In this document: piece by piece, positions 8,445-16,996 of the stretch | How positions within the stretch are numbered: position 1 is the stretch's first letter | Layout of the letters: each line of letters opens with the position of its first letter | Origin: Streptomyces sp. NBC_01241 | Lineage (GTDB): Bacteria > Actinomycetota > Actinomycetes > Streptomycetales > Streptomycetaceae | Direction of reading: 5' to 3' | Length of the DNA: 64,000 nucleotides | Assembly (NCBI RefSeq): GCF_041435435.1 | Contig: NZ_CP108494.1 | Span: 868,001 to 932,000 of the forward strand | Program-made: the position numbers and the translations under genes | The notes under the pieces: model-generated | The model's database searches: none | Told to the model about the DNA's origin: nothing | Seen by the model: only the letters and a program-made list of their open reading frames with translations

Positions 8445-9259
8445 GCGACTCGGCCGAGCTGGAGTCCGAGGTGGCCGCGGCGGCGATGCGCTCCGACGAC
8501 GATCAGGTCCGCGGCGGCCGAGCGCTGGACCAGCACTTTTGCAGCCGTTTCCTCGACCGCCGCTGAGTGCAGCCGGACCGTCGGGTGATCACGTACGAAC
8601 TCGGCCACCGCTTCGTCGATCAGGGTCGCCGCACGTTCCTTGTGGTACAGGTACTCACCGGCAGTACGCCGGGGGTCGGCACGGTTGTGCGCTGGACAGC
8701 GCCAAGCATGTACGGCATCCAGGACGCAGCCCCTTGCCCCGGCCTCACGGAAGGCGAACCGGACCGCCGCCGATCCTCCCTCCGATTCCCCGACACCCAC
8801 GAGGATCCGCCCATGCGTGCCTTCGATACCGGCCTTGTCACCGCGCACGACGATGACGGGACAAGGGGCCCGCGCGGCCACGGCCAGGCTGACCGAGCCG
8901 AGCAGAAGTCCGGTGAGCCCGCCAAGGCCTCGCTCCCCGGTGATCAGCGCCTCGGCGTTGTGCCCCTCGTGCAAAAGGGCAATCACCGCGTCCTCGGGCG
9001 TCACCTCGACCGAGACGTCGACGTCCGGATGACGGCGGCGGGCACGCTCAGCGGCGGTTTCGACGATGCTGTCGGCGAGCGCCTGCTCCGAAGGACGGCC
9101 GAGGCTGAGCGCCAGCGCGGCGCCCTCGTACTGCTCCCACCTGGACGCGTACACCAGCCGCAGCGGCAGCCCATGAAGGGCCGCCTCGTCGACGGCCCAG
9201 TCGACCGCCCGCAGGCTGGTCTCCGATCCGTCCACACCCGAGACCAGGGGCAGCTTCAT
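8357..9259 (-). CDS. Universal stress protein, two UspA domains
   Basis: This 300-residue protein has two tandem Usp domains. The first begins LVSGVDGSETSLRAVDWA and contains the nucleotide-loop region GERGLGGLTGLLLGSVS; the second begins near 153 (GRILVGVGESEGGSAAVRFA) and ends HTLLHHADCPVAVVPLG. Usp proteins of this kind bind ATP and are typical of dormancy regulons. ATG 9259 is chosen from the start of similarity and the purine-rich GGAAGGCGGTGGGA upstream; ATG 9262 is also possible. It is divergent from pncB across a gap with a copy of the island palindrome. It is the closest relative in the window of the USP at 40067. Confidence 0.88.
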   Translation of the reverse strand: MKLPLVSGVDGSETSLRAVDWAVDEAALHGLPLRLVYASRWEQYEGAALALSLGRPSEQALADSIVETAAERARRRHPDVDVSVEVTPEDAVIALLHEGHNAEALITGERGLGGLTGLLLGSVSLAVAARAPCPVIVVRGDKAGIEGTHGRILVGVGESEGGSAAVRFAFREAGARGCVLDAVHAWRCPAHNRADPRRTAGEYLYHKERAATLIDEAVAEFVRDHPTVRLHSAAVEETAAKVLVQRSAAADLIVVGAHRRRGHLGLQLGRVAHTLLHHADCPVAVVPLGALWCETPRLTS

Positions 9260-9334
9260 CATTCCCACCGCCTTCCACTCGACCGGGTAAGAAGTACCTG
9301 CCCTCACAGTTGCACTGGAGTGGGCCGTTCGTGA

Positions 9335-9349
9335 GGACCGGTTCGGCCC
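9335..9349. promoter_or_regulatory. Island palindrome variant between USP and pncB
   Basis: GGACCGGTTCGGCCC with a preceding A is the island palindrome with one extra central base. It is 75 bp from the USP start (9259) and 233 bp from pncB (9583). Two further half-sites, GGGCCGTTCG (9322) and ACGTTCGGCCC (9359), flank it, so this gap may bind more than one dimer. Confidence 0.5.
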
Positions 9350-9582
9350 GGATACGAAACGTTCGGCCCCCCTTCGTGGTCCGGCTGGTCCGCACGCACG
9401 ACGTGCTCTTTGACAGCGGCAGAAGAGACTCGGCGGTGCTGGTTGCCGCCCCGGCGTCTGGCTGGCCCACGAGACGCAGGAGGCCGATAGTGGAGGGAGG
9501 AGTGCAGGGCAGTGCGGCGCGAGCGCGCGGGGCCGGGCGGCAGTCCCGGAAGGGATGACGCGACGGGGAGGAGGTGCCGTCG

Positions 9583-10929
9583 ATGTCGAATGCCACGAGC
9601 ACCGACCTCTACGAGGTCACGATGGCTCAGTCGTATCTGAGCGAAGGAATGACAGGCTCGGCCACGTTCAGTCTGTTCGTGCGCAAACTGCCGCCGGACC
9701 GAGGCTTCCTTGTCTGTGCCGGGCTGGATTCGGTCCTCGATTTCCTCTCCGCCTATCGTGTAGACGCAGATGACGTGGACGTCTTCGCTTCCGTGCTGGG
9801 ACGGCGGCCCGAGGATCTGGCACCGCTGCTCGGCCTGGAATTCAGCGGCGAAGTCCGGGCAGTACCCGAAGGGCACGTCGTGCTGGCCGGAGAACCGCTA
9901 CTGGAAATCACTGCACCCCTCCCGCAGGCCCAGCTCGTCGAGACCTACGTACTCAACCAGCTCAACCATCAGACCTCCGTCGCCTCCAAATGTGCCCGGT
10001 GTGTCCTGGCCGCCGACGGACACCCGGTCGTGGACTTCTCCCTGCGCCGCACTCACGGCATCGAAGCCGGACACCAGGCCGCCCGGCTGGGTGCCATGGT
10101 CGGCTTCGCCGGAACCAGCAATGTGGCGGCGGCTCACTCGGAGGGCCTGACCGCGGTCGGCACGATGGCCCACTCGTACATCGAGGCGTTCGGTGCCGAG
10201 GAGGACGCGTTCCGGGCCTTCGCCCGGTCCCATCCGGGCCCGGTGACACTTCTCGTGGACACCTACGACACCGTGACAGGCGTGGCGACGGCGGCGCGCG
10301 TGCTGCGCGATCTGAGGCTCGGCCCGGGCTGCGCCATCCGGCTGGACAGCGGTGACCTCGGAGCCCTGGCCGTACAGGCGCGGACCATCCTCGATGCTGC
10401 CGGCCTCCAGAAGACACGGATTGTGGCGAGCGGTGGTCTCGACGAGTTCGCCGTGGACCGTCTGGTCCGCTCCGAAGCGCCCATCGATACGTACGCGGTC
10501 GGCACCCGGATCGGCGTCTGTGCAGATGCCCCCTATCTGGATTCCGCATACAAGCTGGTCGAGTACGCCGGGCGGCCGGTGATGAAACTGTCATCGGCCA
10601 AGGTGACGGCGCCCGGACGTAAGCAGGTGTTCCGAAGGCCGGGATACGCGGATCTGATAGCCCTCGTCGATGAGCAGCCGCCTCCGGACGGCGTCCCGCT
10701 GCTGGAGTCGGTCATGCGGGAGGGGCGACGCGTTTCGGAACGCGCAGAGCTGGACACAGCCCGGCAAAGGTTCATGACCGACCTCGCCGCACTGCCGCCC
10801 GGGGCCCGCACCATAAGAGCGCCCGTCGCGCCAAAAGCGGAACTCTCACAACGCCTCAGCTCACTCACCGCAGATGTCCGCCGGTATATCGAGAAGAATC
10901 TACTGGGTAGCGCTCACGGAGCCGTCTGA
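9583..10929 (+). CDS. pncB: Nicotinate phosphoribosyltransferase
   Basis: This 448-residue enzyme makes nicotinate mononucleotide from nicotinate and PRPP, the committed step of NAD salvage. Family features: STDLYEVTMAQSYL at the N-terminus, LRRTHGIEAGHQAARLG near 155, LVDTYDTVTGVATAAR near 225, and RLDSGDLGALAVQAR near 255, part of the phosphate-binding barrel. ATG 9583 is chosen because GGGGAGGAGG (9565-9574) sits 8 bp upstream; GTG 9574 overlaps that site. In Mycobacterium tuberculosis one of the two NAPRTase paralogs (pncB2) belongs to the DosR regulon, which fits its place here. Confidence 0.93.
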   Translation: MSNATSTDLYEVTMAQSYLSEGMTGSATFSLFVRKLPPDRGFLVCAGLDSVLDFLSAYRVDADDVDVFASVLGRRPEDLAPLLGLEFSGEVRAVPEGHVVLAGEPLLEITAPLPQAQLVETYVLNQLNHQTSVASKCARCVLAADGHPVVDFSLRRTHGIEAGHQAARLGAMVGFAGTSNVAAAHSEGLTAVGTMAHSYIEAFGAEEDAFRAFARSHPGPVTLLVDTYDTVTGVATAARVLRDLRLGPGCAIRLDSGDLGALAVQARTILDAAGLQKTRIVASGGLDEFAVDRLVRSEAPIDTYAVGTRIGVCADAPYLDSAYKLVEYAGRPVMKLSSAKVTAPGRKQVFRRPGYADLIALVDEQPPPDGVPLLESVMREGRRVSERAELDTARQRFMTDLAALPPGARTIRAPVAPKAELSQRLSSLTADVRRYIEKNLLGSAHGAV

Positions 10930-11105
10930 TCCGATCTCGCGATCGGGCGCAAGGAGTGACTCGGCCGACGGATCCGTCAAGTGCTCTGAGATCGCAGAGC
11001 CTGCCCACCAGGGCCGGACGGGACCGCGGCGGGGGCCGGTCGACTCATGTCCGTGAACCGGCCGTCCGGCGATGCTGAAATCGGAGGCTACAGAGGAGGC
11101 CACCG

Positions 11106-11567
11106 ATGAGCGTTTCTCCGACTCGCATCACCGCAGCCCTGCCTGCCCAGTACCGTGCCCGCCTGATGCAGATCGGACAGGAGGTCAATTTCGCGGAGGG
11201 AGTCCGCCTCTTCCAAGAAGGGGACCACGCAGACCGCTTCTGGATCCTGCGCTCGGGCACCGTCACGCTGGAAATCCGCGTACCGGGCAGTTCCCCGGCA
11301 GCGATCGAGAGCCTCGGCTCCGGCGAACTGGTCGGCTGGGCCTGGCTGTTCGAGCCCTACGTCTGGCACCTCGGAGCAGAGGCGATGACGCCTGTCCGTA
11401 CCCATGAGTTCGACGCGGCGACCGTGCGCATGATGATGGACGCGGATCCCGCCTTCGGTTCGGCCATCGGTCATTGGGTCGGGCAGGTTCTCGCCCACCG
11501 GTTGCAGGCCACTCGGATCCGTCTGCTCGATCGCTACGCCCCTCATGGCAGCGGCGGGTTTGTGTGA
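11106..11567 (+). CDS. Stand-alone cyclic-nucleotide-binding-fold protein
   Basis: This 153-residue paralog of the protein at 1151-1609 is again a lone cNMP-type beta-roll with no DNA-binding domain. Shared features: RLFQEGDHADRFWILRSG, and GSGELVGWAWLFEPYVWHLG where Crp proteins have the cyclic-nucleotide cassette. The ribosome site AGGAGG precedes ATG 11106. It lies upstream of, and in the same direction as, a CBS-BON gene 42 bp away and may be co-transcribed. A weak palindrome-like sequence (GGGCCGGACGGGACC, 11011) lies 80 bp upstream. The ligand is unknown. Confidence 0.85.
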   Translation: MSVSPTRITAALPAQYRARLMQIGQEVNFAEGVRLFQEGDHADRFWILRSGTVTLEIRVPGSSPAAIESLGSGELVGWAWLFEPYVWHLGAEAMTPVRTHEFDAATVRMMMDADPAFGSAIGHWVGQVLAHRLQATRIRLLDRYAPHGSGGFV

Positions 11568-11609
11568 GTACGCCGTCGTGCCACCACCCAACAGCTTACG
11601 GAGCACCCC

Positions 11610-12233
11610 ATGGCTGCATCCAGGTACACCGTCAGCGACGTCATGACCCACACGGCTGTGGCCATCGGCCGCGATGCCTCGTACAAGGAGATCGTCGAGC
11701 TGATGCATCAGTGGAAGGTCAGCGCCGTGCCGGTCCTCGAAGGCGAGGGCCGCGTCGTCGGGGTCGTCTCCGAGGCGGACCTGCTGCCGAAGGAGGAGTT
11801 CCGGCAGGACGACCCGAAGCTGCCCGGCCAATGGGAGGAGGCGTCCAAGGCCGACGCGGTGCTGGCCGAGGAGCTGATGTCGAGTCCGGCCGTCACCGTC
11901 CACCCCAATGCCACGCTCGCCGAGGCCGCCCGCATCATGGCGCGCAAGCAAGTGAAACGACTGCCCGTCGTGAACGATCTCGGCATGCTGGAGGGCGTCG
12001 TGAGCCGCAGCGACCTCTTGAAGGTGTTCCTGCGCCCGGACGAGGAGATCGACGAAGAGATCCGATCCGCTGTTGTCGCCGAACTCTCTCCCTCGGACCG
12101 GGTGGAATTCTCGGTGCTGGATGGTGTCGTCACCCTGCGTGGACCTCTCCGGAACCGTTCCCTGGTACCCCTTCTGGCTCGGGCCATTCGCGCGGTGGAA
12201 GGCGTCGTGGACGTGCGCATGGAGCTTGACTGA
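11610..12233 (+). CDS. CBS-pair protein with C-terminal BON domain
   Basis: This 207-residue protein has two CBS motifs (about 8-60 and 88-142), which as a pair usually bind adenine nucleotides, and a BON domain (about 150-206, VEFSVLDGVVTLRG and VEGVVDVRMELD). Typical CBS signatures are VSAVPVLEGEGRVVGVVSEA and VKRLPVVNDLGMLEGVVSRS. It is the same type as the CBS-BON proteins at 16997, 24318, 25252, 25868 and 38193, and is closest to the one at 38193 by the shared segment VVSEADLLPKEEF. It is probably a soluble energy sensor; no partner can be inferred. Confidence 0.88.
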   Translation: MAASRYTVSDVMTHTAVAIGRDASYKEIVELMHQWKVSAVPVLEGEGRVVGVVSEADLLPKEEFRQDDPKLPGQWEEASKADAVLAEELMSSPAVTVHPNATLAEAARIMARKQVKRLPVVNDLGMLEGVVSRSDLLKVFLRPDEEIDEEIRSAVVAELSPSDRVEFSVLDGVVTLRGPLRNRSLVPLLARAIRAVEGVVDVRMELD

Positions 12234-12639
12234 AGTTCCCTCCAGGCACTGCGTCCCACAACAACAGGTCCGACTCCGCCGCGCGGCCGGTCGCGACCGG
12301 CAGGATATCGACGGGTGAAGTTCCTCCGGCGGAGTGGACCCTCGGCCTCTGCGCGGCGGGGCCAGTGTCGTGACTGCGCTGCTGCTGAAACCCGGCCGGT
12401 CCGTACCAGTCTCCTTGATCAAGCCGACTGTCGCCACCCCGTCGTAAGCCATGCTTCGTGAACGCCACGGCGTGCAGAGCCGGGCGAGCTGAAACACTGC
12501 GCCTGCACGAAGATCTTGGTCCTCGACGTTCCGAGTGGCTCTTCTTCGTTGTGTCGGAAACACTGGAACGGTTTCTGGGACTGCAGCCGATGGTTTCTGG
12601 GACTGCAGCCGATGGGGGGCCGTGTCCAGGAGGACGCAT
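12234..12639. other. Intergenic region with a tandem duplication
   Basis: About 400 bp between the CBS-BON gene and the multicopper oxidase. I find no recognisable gene or strong island palindrome. Just before the oxidase is a perfect 22-bp tandem duplication (12571-12614), followed by the ribosome site CAGGAGG near 12628. Confidence 0.5.
12571..12614. repeat. Perfect 22-bp tandem duplication upstream of the multicopper oxidase
   Basis: Two adjacent identical copies, 12571-12592 and 12593-12614, each beginning GTTTCTGGGACTGCAGCC. The second copy ends 25 bp before the oxidase start codon, so it lies in the likely promoter or leader. Confidence 0.9.
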
Positions 12640-14592
12640 ATGGCCACAAGGCGACAATTCATCAAGGCCGGCCTCGTCGGCGGAAGCTGCCTCTTCATCC
12701 CCACCGGGTCTACCTTCGCACGGGTCTGGCCGGGGATCCCCAGCCGCGTCCTGGACCCGACGCGCATCGGCAAGTACGTCACCGAGCTCGCCGTCCCGCC
12801 GGTGATGCCCTGGGCCGAGAAGGACGAGGCAGGACGCGTCGACCACTACACGATCGCTGCTCAGCAGTTCCGGCAGCAGATCCTGCCGGCCGGTATGCCC
12901 GCCACAACGGTGTGGGGATACGGATCGACCCGGCATCCGGGAAGCTTCTCCTACCCGTCACGCACCGTCGAGGCGACCTTCGGCCGGGCCATACGGGTCA
13001 CGTGGGTGAACCAGCTGCTCGACCGCCACGGCAACCATCTGCCGCACCTGCTGCCGGTGGACCCCACACTGCACTGGGCCAACCCCCAAGGCGGCATCCC
13101 ACGGCGTGATACACGGCCGGCCTTCACCTCGACACCCGGCCCCTATACCGGCCCCGTGCCGATCGTGACCCACCTGCACGGGGGACACAACACGCAGGAG
13201 AGCGACGGATACCCCGAGGCGTGGTACCTGCCCCGCGCATCCGACATTCCCGACGGATACGCACGGGTGGGCACCTTCTACGAACATTTCAGGACACTGT
13301 TCGAGAACCAGTTCGACGCAATGTGGAAGCCTGGAGCCGCCGTATTCCAGTACGCCAACCAGGAGCGTGCCGCCACCTCCTGGTTCCATGACCACGCTCT
13401 CGGGGTCACCCGGCTGAACGTCTACGCAGGGCTGGCGGGCTTCTACCTCCTGCGCGGCGGGCCGGCCGACCTCCCGGACGGTGTGCTTCCGGGGCCGGCG
13501 CCGAAACTCGGCGACCCCCCGGGAAAGCACTACTACGAGATCCCGGTCGTCATCCAGGACCGCTCGTTCTCCACCGACGGCAGCCTGTTCTACCCGGCGA
13601 GCCGCGCATCCTTCGACCACTTCACCGGGCCCTACATCCCCGGCAGTGACATCTCCCCCATCTGGAACCCGGAGTTCTTCGGCAACACGATGGTGACCAA
13701 CGGCCGTACCTGGCCCACTCTCTCCGTCGAGCCGCGCCGCTACCGCCTGCGGTTCCTCAACGGCTGCAACGCACGCTTCCTGATCCTGAAGATCGTCACC
13801 GACCCGATGGCCCCTCGTCCCGCGGACCCGGTGCTCCCCTTCTGGCAGATCGGTTCGGAGGGAGGCTTCCTGCCCGCACCCGTACAGCGTGACCAACTGC
13901 TCACCGCCCCCGCCGAACGCGCCGACGTCGTCGTGGACTTCACCTCCATCCCGGTCGGCACTGATCTCTACCTCATCAACGAGGGGCCCGACGAGCCGTT
14001 CAGGGGCGGGAGAGCAGGCACGGACTTCCGGCCGGCATCCCCCGGGACCACGGGACAGGTCATGAAATTCACGGTGGCACGACCACTCGCCACGCCGGAC
14101 AGGACCATACCCCCCGCCCACCTCACCCTTCCGCCGTTCGAACCACTGGGCCCAGCGAGCCACACGCGGCAGGTCTCCCTGCAGGAGCAGAACTCCGCGG
14201 TCCTGCGGGGCGTGGGCCCCCGCGTGGTGATGCTCGGCACCCTGGACCGGCACGGAAACCCGACCCCCATGGGATGGGGCGATCCCATCACGGAGACCCC
14301 GGCACTCGGGGCGACCGAGATCTGGGAAATACACAACTCCACCAGCGACGCCCACCCGATCCACATCCACGAGGTTCAGTTCCAGGTCGTCGACCGGCAG
14401 AGCACCGGGCACAACCCAAGACCGCCAGAGCCCTGGGAGAGCGGTTTCAAGGACACGGTGATCGCCTATCCGCACGCCATCACCCGGGTCAAGGCCACCT
14501 TCGACCGGGCGGGACAGTACGTGTGGCACTGCCACATGCTCGAACACGAGGACAACGAGATGATGCGGCCGTACCGTGTCGGCCCTCACTGA
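12640..14592 (+). CDS. Multicopper oxidase (CotA/laccase-like) with Tat signal
   Basis: This 650-residue secreted copper oxidase would couple one-electron oxidations (phenols, metals or similar) to reduction of O2. The N-terminus has a twin-arginine motif (TRRQFIKAG) and a hydrophobic stretch. All four copper-binding histidine regions are visible: THLHGGHNT near 177, SWFHDHALG near 250, HPIHIHEVQ near 570, and VWHCHMLEHEDNEM near 628, which holds the type 1 Cys. The overall pattern is CotA-like, with three cupredoxin domains. ATG 12640 follows CAGGAGG. It stands alone. In an otherwise hypoxia-type island an O2-using enzyme is notable; it might act on re-aeration, which is conjecture. Confidence 0.9.
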   Translation: MATRRQFIKAGLVGGSCLFIPTGSTFARVWPGIPSRVLDPTRIGKYVTELAVPPVMPWAEKDEAGRVDHYTIAAQQFRQQILPAGMPATTVWGYGSTRHPGSFSYPSRTVEATFGRAIRVTWVNQLLDRHGNHLPHLLPVDPTLHWANPQGGIPRRDTRPAFTSTPGPYTGPVPIVTHLHGGHNTQESDGYPEAWYLPRASDIPDGYARVGTFYEHFRTLFENQFDAMWKPGAAVFQYANQERAATSWFHDHALGVTRLNVYAGLAGFYLLRGGPADLPDGVLPGPAPKLGDPPGKHYYEIPVVIQDRSFSTDGSLFYPASRASFDHFTGPYIPGSDISPIWNPEFFGNTMVTNGRTWPTLSVEPRRYRLRFLNGCNARFLILKIVTDPMAPRPADPVLPFWQIGSEGGFLPAPVQRDQLLTAPAERADVVVDFTSIPVGTDLYLINEGPDEPFRGGRAGTDFRPASPGTTGQVMKFTVARPLATPDRTIPPAHLTLPPFEPLGPASHTRQVSLQEQNSAVLRGVGPRVVMLGTLDRHGNPTPMGWGDPITETPALGATEIWEIHNSTSDAHPIHIHEVQFQVVDRQSTGHNPRPPEPWESGFKDTVIAYPHAITRVKATFDRAGQYVWHCHMLEHEDNEMMRPYRVGPH

Positions 14593-14639
14593 ACGCCGAA
14601 GCACCGACTGCGCGGGTGCCTCATCAGGCGGGTTCTTGA

Positions 14640-14885
14640 CGGACTCGCACCGGATGCTTCGATGAGCTCGGCGTCGGCAGCAACGGATGCCGTCCTCTGC
14701 CCTCGCCGAGCAGCAAGACGTCGCCGGGCACCACAACAGCTGCGGCAACCTCCCGTGCGGTGCCGTCACGCAGGACGCGGACGATTGGTGCCGACAGGGC
14801 CGCCACGGCGTGGCCGGCACGGATCTCCTGGCACCTCCGCCGCCTCGTTGCGGCGGTGCTCGGCCGGACGCCGCTCGGCCTCCGG
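14640..14885 (-). pseudogene. P-type cation ATPase remnant (actuator-domain fragment)
   Basis: The minus strand encodes a short stretch typical of the P-type ATPase actuator domain: APIVRVLRDGTAREV followed by VVVPGDVLLLGEG. The catalytic Asp-phosphorylation motif and membrane helices are absent, and both ends fall into non-homologous sequence. It is a relic. The mycobacterial DosR regulon contains a P-type ATPase (CtpF), so this may be the remains of an equivalent gene. Confidence 0.6.
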
Positions 14886-14954
14886 ACCAAGCCAGCCCGT
14901 AGAGCTCCTGTCCGGGCTTCCTCTCCCCGGCCGGGGTGGTCGTCACCGCGGGGT

Positions 14955-15812
14955 TCACACCAGGGGAACTGTGATTACCGGGCAGTGTGCCCGGTGCAGC
15001 AGTCCGTGGACAACGGAGCCGAGCCGCATGCCCGTGTAGCCGCCCCGGCCACGGCGGCCCACGATGACGGCCAGAGCGTGTTCGGACGCCCCGGCCAGTT
15101 CCTCCACCGGATGTCCCATAGGCACCTCGTGCGTCAGGTGCACGTCCGGGTACTTCGACGACCAGCCCGCCGTGGTCTCGTAGAGCATGCGCCGCTGAGC
15201 CTGCACGGCAACCTGCTCGTCCTGGAACATGACTACGGGTGGCTGCCAGACCGAGACGGCGCGGAGTGCGGCTCCCCGGAGGTCGGCCTCCTCGAACGCC
15301 AGCCCCAGCGCCGCCTTCGAGGACTCACTGCCGTCGATTCCCACGACCAGATAAGTGGGTTCCTGCGTGATGTGCTCCGCGTCGCCCACGACCACCACGG
15401 GACAGCGCGCCTGGGCCGTGACGGGGACGACGAGAGAGCCGGCACTGAAGTATTCCGCCGTACGGCTCAGGTGCCGGGACCCGAGAACGACCATGCGGGC
15501 CCGCGCGGACAGCCCGCCCAGCACGGCAGCCGGGAATCCGTCGAGCAGATCGGTGGCCGGCCGCAGTTGCGGATGGCGCGCGCGGGCCCAGTCGGCGCCT
15601 TCCCGAAGGGCGTCCGCCCCTGCTTGGAGCATGGCCTGTCTGCCTGGGCTGTCATCGCCGTGGTGCCGGTCGCGCGACGGCGGTACGGCCACGACGAGCC
15701 GGAGTTCCAGCCCGCGTCGATGCGCCTCGTCAGCAGCCCAGGCCAATGACAGGTGCCAGTTCCTGGCCGGATCGATACCGATGACGAGTTCACGGCGTTC
15801 GTCAGTGCCCAT
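14955..15812 (-). CDS. Universal stress protein, two UspA domains
   Basis: This 285-residue tandem Usp protein has domain 1 beginning RRELVIGIDPARNWHLSLAW and domain 2 beginning near 152 (TYLVVGIDGSESSKAALGLA), with the nucleotide loop VGRRGRGGYTGMRLGSV and the end HRAHCPVITVPLV. The first domain has IDPARN where a VDGS-type start is usual, so its nucleotide site may be altered. Start ATG 15812 overlaps the stop of the preceding USP gene (TGATG), so the two are translated together. Confidence 0.87.
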   Translation of the reverse strand: MGTDERRELVIGIDPARNWHLSLAWAADEAHRRGLELRLVVAVPPSRDRHHGDDSPGRQAMLQAGADALREGADWARARHPQLRPATDLLDGFPAAVLGGLSARARMVVLGSRHLSRTAEYFSAGSLVVPVTAQARCPVVVVGDAEHITQEPTYLVVGIDGSESSKAALGLAFEEADLRGAALRAVSVWQPPVVMFQDEQVAVQAQRRMLYETTAGWSSKYPDVHLTHEVPMGHPVEELAGASEHALAVIVGRRGRGGYTGMRLGSVVHGLLHRAHCPVITVPLV

Positions 15813-16714
15813 CACGGCTCGCTCCCGTGCCCGGAACCGTGCCGCGGAATGAGCTGCACGGGGCAGTGCGCGTGGTGCAGAAGGCTGTGCGTCGCCCGCC
15901 CGAGGGTGGGGCCGATGAAACCGGGCGATCGCCGTCCGCCCATCACCAGCAGATCCGCGTGGCGCGATGCCTCCACCAGGACCCCGGCGACGGTCAGGCT
16001 CTTCTCGGCTTCCGCCTGCACGTTCAGGTCCGGGAATTCGCCGCGGATCCGGTCCGTCACGGTCATCAGGTGATGGACGTGTTCGCCGGCGATCGCTTCG
16101 ATATCGTCGAGCATGGTCACGGCGAGTCCGGCGGATTCGAGAATGTTCCACACGTGCAGCAGCCGCAGCGAAGCCTTACGGATCTCGGCTTCGCGCGCCG
16201 CGTAGCGGGCGCATTCGGTGTCGTGATCGTCACGGACCGCGGCGAGCACCACTCCGGTCTCGCTCCCGTTGTCGGTGCCCCTGACCACGATGACCGGTGC
16301 CGTGGCGCCTGCGGCGAGCTTCAGGCCGACGGATCCGAGCATGAGGTTCTTGAACCCGCCGAGACCGCGGTTGCCCACTACGACAGTGCCGCGCATGCCG
16401 GCGGTCCGGTGCAGGCTGGGGACGGGTGCACTGCGGCTGAACTCCGTGGTGACGTGCAGACCGGAGTACCGTTCTTCGACGGCAGCGGCGGTTTCCCGCA
16501 GTAGTTCGCGGCCCGCGCTGCGAACGCGCTCGATACTCTCCGCCGAGAGGTAGAGAACCCGGCCGTCCGTGTCTGCCGCGTAGACGATGCGCAGCGGGCT
16601 CTCGCGGCGAGTGGCCTCGGTCGCTGCCCACAACGCCGCCCGGCGGGCCGGCTCGGAGCCGTCGACACCGACGATGACGGAGCCCAGTTCCGGGCTGCCG
16701 GTGGTGCCTTTCAT
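15812..16714 (-). CDS. Universal stress protein, two UspA domains
   Basis: This 300-residue tandem Usp protein begins SVIVGVDGSEPARRAALWAA; a nucleotide loop VGNRGLGGFKNLMLGSVG lies near 118. In the second half the ATP loop is altered (MGGRRSPGFIGPTLGRATHS), followed by LLHHAHCPVQLIPRHG. It is the first gene of a two-USP leftward unit, with a TGATG overlap to the next. The divergent gap to the CBS-BON gene at 16997 holds several copies of the island palindrome. Confidence 0.88.
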   Translation of the reverse strand: MKGTTGSPELGSVIVGVDGSEPARRAALWAATEATRRESPLRIVYAADTDGRVLYLSAESIERVRSAGRELLRETAAAVEERYSGLHVTTEFSRSAPVPSLHRTAGMRGTVVVGNRGLGGFKNLMLGSVGLKLAAGATAPVIVVRGTDNGSETGVVLAAVRDDHDTECARYAAREAEIRKASLRLLHVWNILESAGLAVTMLDDIEAIAGEHVHHLMTVTDRIRGEFPDLNVQAEAEKSLTVAGVLVEASRHADLLVMGGRRSPGFIGPTLGRATHSLLHHAHCPVQLIPRHGSGHGSEP

Positions 16715-16804
16715 GGTTCCTCCTCACCGAGGGCCACCGAAGGGTCGACTCTCAGGCTGGCACCACGGGCCCCTGCGGAGAGAGGGCCACTCAGGACCGC
16801 CCGG

Positions 16805-16900
16805 GGGCCCAATGGACCCTGTCGAGAGAATCCTGCCGTGCACGGGTGCCCGGACGCCCGATCCGGGTCCGACCGGTCCCGGCCACGACCCATTCGGCCC
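16805..16900. promoter_or_regulatory. Cluster of island palindromes between USP pair and CBS-BON gene
   Basis: Three imperfect copies: GGGCCCAATGGACCC (16805-16819, 12/15), GGTCCGACCGGTCCC (16866-16880, 13/15 to the reverse complement) and CGACCCATTCGGCCC (16886-16900, 11/15). The first is 90 bp before the USP start (16714); the last ends 96 bp before the CBS-BON start (16997). The cluster could drive both directions. Confidence 0.5.
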
Positions 16901-16996
16901 TCCTCCTCTCAGTACGGTCCGGCGGATCGTGGTCCGTGGATAACCTGCGGGCGCTGCGTCCATGCGGCTCCCTGCGAGAAGGCAGGAGGCGCCTCC

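Noticed and set aside
11011..11025. GGGCCGGACGGGACC upstream of the second cNMP gene as a true island palindrome
   Set aside because: The second half-site is displaced and the symmetry poor; too weak to list beside the other copies.
12958..14958. A 666-codon frame on the minus strand
   Set aside because: Antisense to the multicopper oxidase, which has all copper motifs. Low-complexity Gly/Val/Arg composition marks it as a shadow.
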